From: Legionella genomosp. 1
Lineage (GTDB): Bacteria > Pseudomonadota > Gammaproteobacteria > Legionellales > Legionellaceae
NCBI GenBank assembly: GCA_945867185.1
Contig: CAMBHM010000089.1
Location: forward strand, 1 to 6,402
DNA: 6,402 nucleotides
Direction: 5' to 3'
The position numbers were made by a program, and so were the translations under genes. The notes under the pieces were generated by a model. The model was not told where the DNA came from. It did no database searches and saw only the letters and a program-made list of their open reading frames with translations. Shown one piece after another: positions 4,437-6,402 of the stretch (position 1 is the first letter of the stretch; each line of letters starts with the position of its first letter).

Positions 4437-6402
4437 TTAAGGCAATGGCGCAAAAAATCGAGCGATATCCTCCTCCGTTACCCGGTGATTTTCGTTGCTA
4501 TGCGTGGACAATATCCCATCGAATAGTTGGCGTTTCTTTGACTGCATACTCAAAATAGCTTCTTCTACCGTACCCACCGTGATCAACTTGTATACAAACA
4601 CAGGGTTCTCTTGCCCTATTCGATGACTGCGATCGGTTGCTTGATCTTCTACCGCAGGATTCCACCATGGATCATAGTGAATGACTGTATCCGCGCGCGT
4701 TAAATTCAGCCCAGTACCGCCTGCCTTTAAACTGATTAAGAAAATCGGTGCGACACCGGCTTGAAAAGCTTCTACCACGGCTTTTCTATTCGTCGTTTGA
4801 CCGGTTAACTTCAAATACGTGTATTGACGAGCCAATAAGGCCTCTTCAATCAAAGCAAGCATGGTCGTAAACTGCGAAAAAACCAACACATGTCGCCCTT
4901 CTTCCATCAAACTGTCCAACAGTTCCATCAAACTGGCTAGCTTGACCGATGTACCATGGGCCATCTTTGCTTCTTGCAACGATACGAGTCTTGGATCACA
5001 ACAGGCTTGTCTTAGTTTCAACAATGCATCCAACAAAATCATTTGACTCTTGCCTAAACCCTGTCTTGCAATCGCATCTCGAACTTTTTTTTCCATGCTG
5101 ATTCGGATCGCTTCATACAGATCGCGCTGCGCACCACTCAGTTCTAGCATTCGCGTCATGTCTGTTTTAGGAGGCAATTCTTGTGCCACTTGATTTTTCG
5201 TTCGGCGCAACATGAAAGGGCTGATCCGACGTATTAATAACGCCCTCTTTTCGAGATTGCCTTCTTTTTCAATAGGAATTCTGAAATGATGTCGAAACTG
5301 TTTGGGATCGCCCAATAGACCTGGCATCAAAAAATGAAATAACGACCACAACTCCCCCAAATGATTTTCAAGTGGCGTTCCCGTCAAACACAATCGATGC
5401 TCTCCCTGGAGTTGTTGCACGATTTGCGTGGTTTTGGTTCGGGCATTTTTAATGGATTGGGCTTCGTCTAGAATCACATAGTAAAAGGGATAACTTAAAA
5501 AGCGCGCTTTATCCCGTTGAATCAGCCCGTAAGTCGAAATGACTAGATCATACTCATCAAAGGCGTCGCGATGTCTATCTGAACCGTGGAACACCAACAC
5601 CTGGAGATCCGGGGTAAAACGCAAGGCTTCATCAAACCAATTCCAGACCAAACTGGTCGGTGCTACAATGAGACTCGCTTTCTGTAATCGTCCTTGTTCT
5701 TTTTCATATTGCAAGTGCACCAACGTTTGTATGGTTTTTCCAAGCCCCATGTCATCTGCCAACACACCCCCAAAATGGCTTTCACGTAGCCCTTGAAGCC
5801 AATTAAATCCTTGGTGCTGATAATCACGTAATTGGGTGCGCAAGCCCTTGGGAATAACCATCAAAGGCAGCAACTCCCGTGTGGTTAATTGCTGGAGTTG
5901 TTGTTGTATGGCAACCGATCCCCGAAAACGCGCCAAAGAAGCGGCCAAAGCCAACTCGGCCTCATGCATCAACATCAATTGGTAACGTTTTACCTCCAAG
6001 GTAGGCCCCGTTAAAACAGCACGCTTCCAATACTGAAAGACCAACCGTAACAAGGGTTTTATCCGCCCCCAAGCTATCTGTAACACTTTTCCTTCTGCCA
6101 ACCGCAACTGCAGTCGCTTTTCATCAGCAAAGCGCTCCAATGACTCTAACTGAACCGTTCGAAGCAAGTCGACCACCAGCGGCACAATACTGACTGGTTT
6201 GCCTTCAATTAAAATCCCCAACTCATACGAAAAGAAATCATGATGCCCCTCCGTTACCTCCGAATACCATTCGAGGGAATCCGCCTCTATCACTTCCTCT
6301 TCAACCGTAGGCTGATACACCGTATCAGGAAACCAGTCATTTCTTTTTACAGCAGGCAGGGCCAATCCCTGCTCTGAACGATCGGCAAGCTCAAGTAAGC
6401 AA
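4437..6402 (-). CDS. SNF2-family DEAD/DEAH-like helicase (Swi2/Snf2 ATPase), C-terminal part; 5' end outside window
   Basis: Bacterial SNF2 proteins (RapA/HepA relatives) are ATP-driven double-stranded DNA translocases that remodel protein-DNA complexes. The frame stays open to the window edge beyond TTG 6365, so the start lies outside and that TTG is not a real start. About 654 residues are visible. Numbered from 6365, the first 170 form the helicase-associated region typical of the larger bacterial members (NDWFPDTVYQP...WYSEV...ELGILIEG). The helicase core follows: motif I DDMGLGKT at 204-211, Ia LIVAPTSLVWNW, motif II DEAQ at 300-303, III LTGTPLENHLGELWSLFHFL, IV VLVFSQF, V AGGTGLNL with HYDPWWNP, and VI QATDRSHRIGQ at 575-585. 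All ATPase motifs look intact. Full-length relatives are about 1,000 residues or more and often carry an N-terminal SWIM zinc finger, which cannot be checked here. It ends 171 bases before the sodC start. Confidence 0.95.
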   Translation of the reverse strand, partial: CLLELADRSEQGLALPAVKRNDWFPDTVYQPTVEEEVIEADSLEWYSEVTEGHHDFFSYELGILIEGKPVSIVPLVVDLLRTVQLESLERFADEKRLQLRLAEGKVLQIAWGRIKPLLRLVFQYWKRAVLTGPTLEVKRYQLMLMHEAELALAASLARFRGSVAIQQQLQQLTTRELLPLMVIPKGLRTQLRDYQHQGFNWLQGLRESHFGGVLADDMGLGKTIQTLVHLQYEKEQGRLQKASLIVAPTSLVWNWFDEALRFTPDLQVLVFHGSDRHRDAFDEYDLVISTYGLIQRDKARFLSYPFYYVILDEAQSIKNARTKTTQIVQQLQGEHRLCLTGTPLENHLGELWSLFHFLMPGLLGDPKQFRHHFRIPIEKEGNLEKRALLIRRISPFMLRRTKNQVAQELPPKTDMTRMLELSGAQRDLYEAIRISMEKKVRDAIARQGLGKSQMILLDALLKLRQACCDPRLVSLQEAKMAHGTSVKLASLMELLDSLMEEGRHVLVFSQFTTMLALIEEALLARQYTYLKLTGQTTNRKAVVEAFQAGVAPIFLISLKAGGTGLNLTRADTVIHYDPWWNPAVEDQATDRSHRIGQENPVFVYKLITVGTVEEAILSMQSKKRQLFDGILSTHSNENHRVTEEDIARFFAPLP

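Noticed and set aside
4303..4437. 44-codon minus-strand ORF overlapping the SNF2 stop codon as TAATG
   Set aside because: No ribosome binding site, no recognisable product, and it runs through the likely sodC promoter. The overlap is probably chance.
6363..6365. TTG as the start codon of the SNF2 gene
   Set aside because: The frame remains open to the window edge with family-like residues upstream, and known relatives have a long N-terminal region.

Overview
The window (about 6.4 kb) looks like accessory or rearranged chromosome of a gammaproteobacterium. The AT-rich coding style, IS630 remnant, SodC, Tag and SNF2 relatives would suit a Legionellales/Coxiellaceae-like organism, but no marker here proves this. 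No coherent new multi-gene system is visible. Three genes look intact or are intact as far as they can be seen: a secreted Cu/Zn superoxide dismutase (sodC), 3-methyladenine DNA glycosylase I (tag) and the C-terminal two thirds of a large SNF2 helicase. The rest is a patchwork of partial, broken or short genes.

Layout, left to right. 2-121 (+) is the C-terminal tail of a protein whose ending resembles DinD/BRO-type antirepressor proteins. 133-1072 (+) holds a SleB-type (Hydrolase_2) cell wall hydrolase reading frame that hits a stop at 646. It resumes in the next frame as a 155-codon ORF with its own good ribosome binding site, so it is either one frameshifted gene of about 312 codons or two overlapping genes. 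1098-2063 (-) is an IS630-family transposase with all three DDE residues but no N-terminus and no start codon. About 2000-2255 is a junction region with competing hairpins, a 45-codon remnant ORF and a likely extended -10 promoter.

2256-3125 (+) is a block of clearly higher GC, about 54% by hand count over its main gene against roughly 37-43% on lines counted nearby. It encodes an unknown secreted six-cysteine protein, an unknown 59-residue protein and the start of a lipoprotein. The lipoprotein frame runs out against the 3' end of tag, so the block looks like a truncated foreign operon. From 3052 to the right edge all the main genes are on the minus strand and transcribed leftward: SNF2 helicase, sodC, a vestigial ORF whose stop overlaps the tag start (ATGA), then tag. 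A 15-bp perfect inverted repeat lies just after sodC.

Functional links are weak. Tag (alkylation repair), the SNF2-type ATPase (DNA/protein remodelling) and SodC (periplasmic oxidative defence) share a stress theme, but the gaps and separate signals suggest loose neighbours rather than one pathway. The most informative signals are genome-evolution ones: two genes cut at the edges of the tag segment, a headless transposase, and a high-GC block of unknown secreted proteins.
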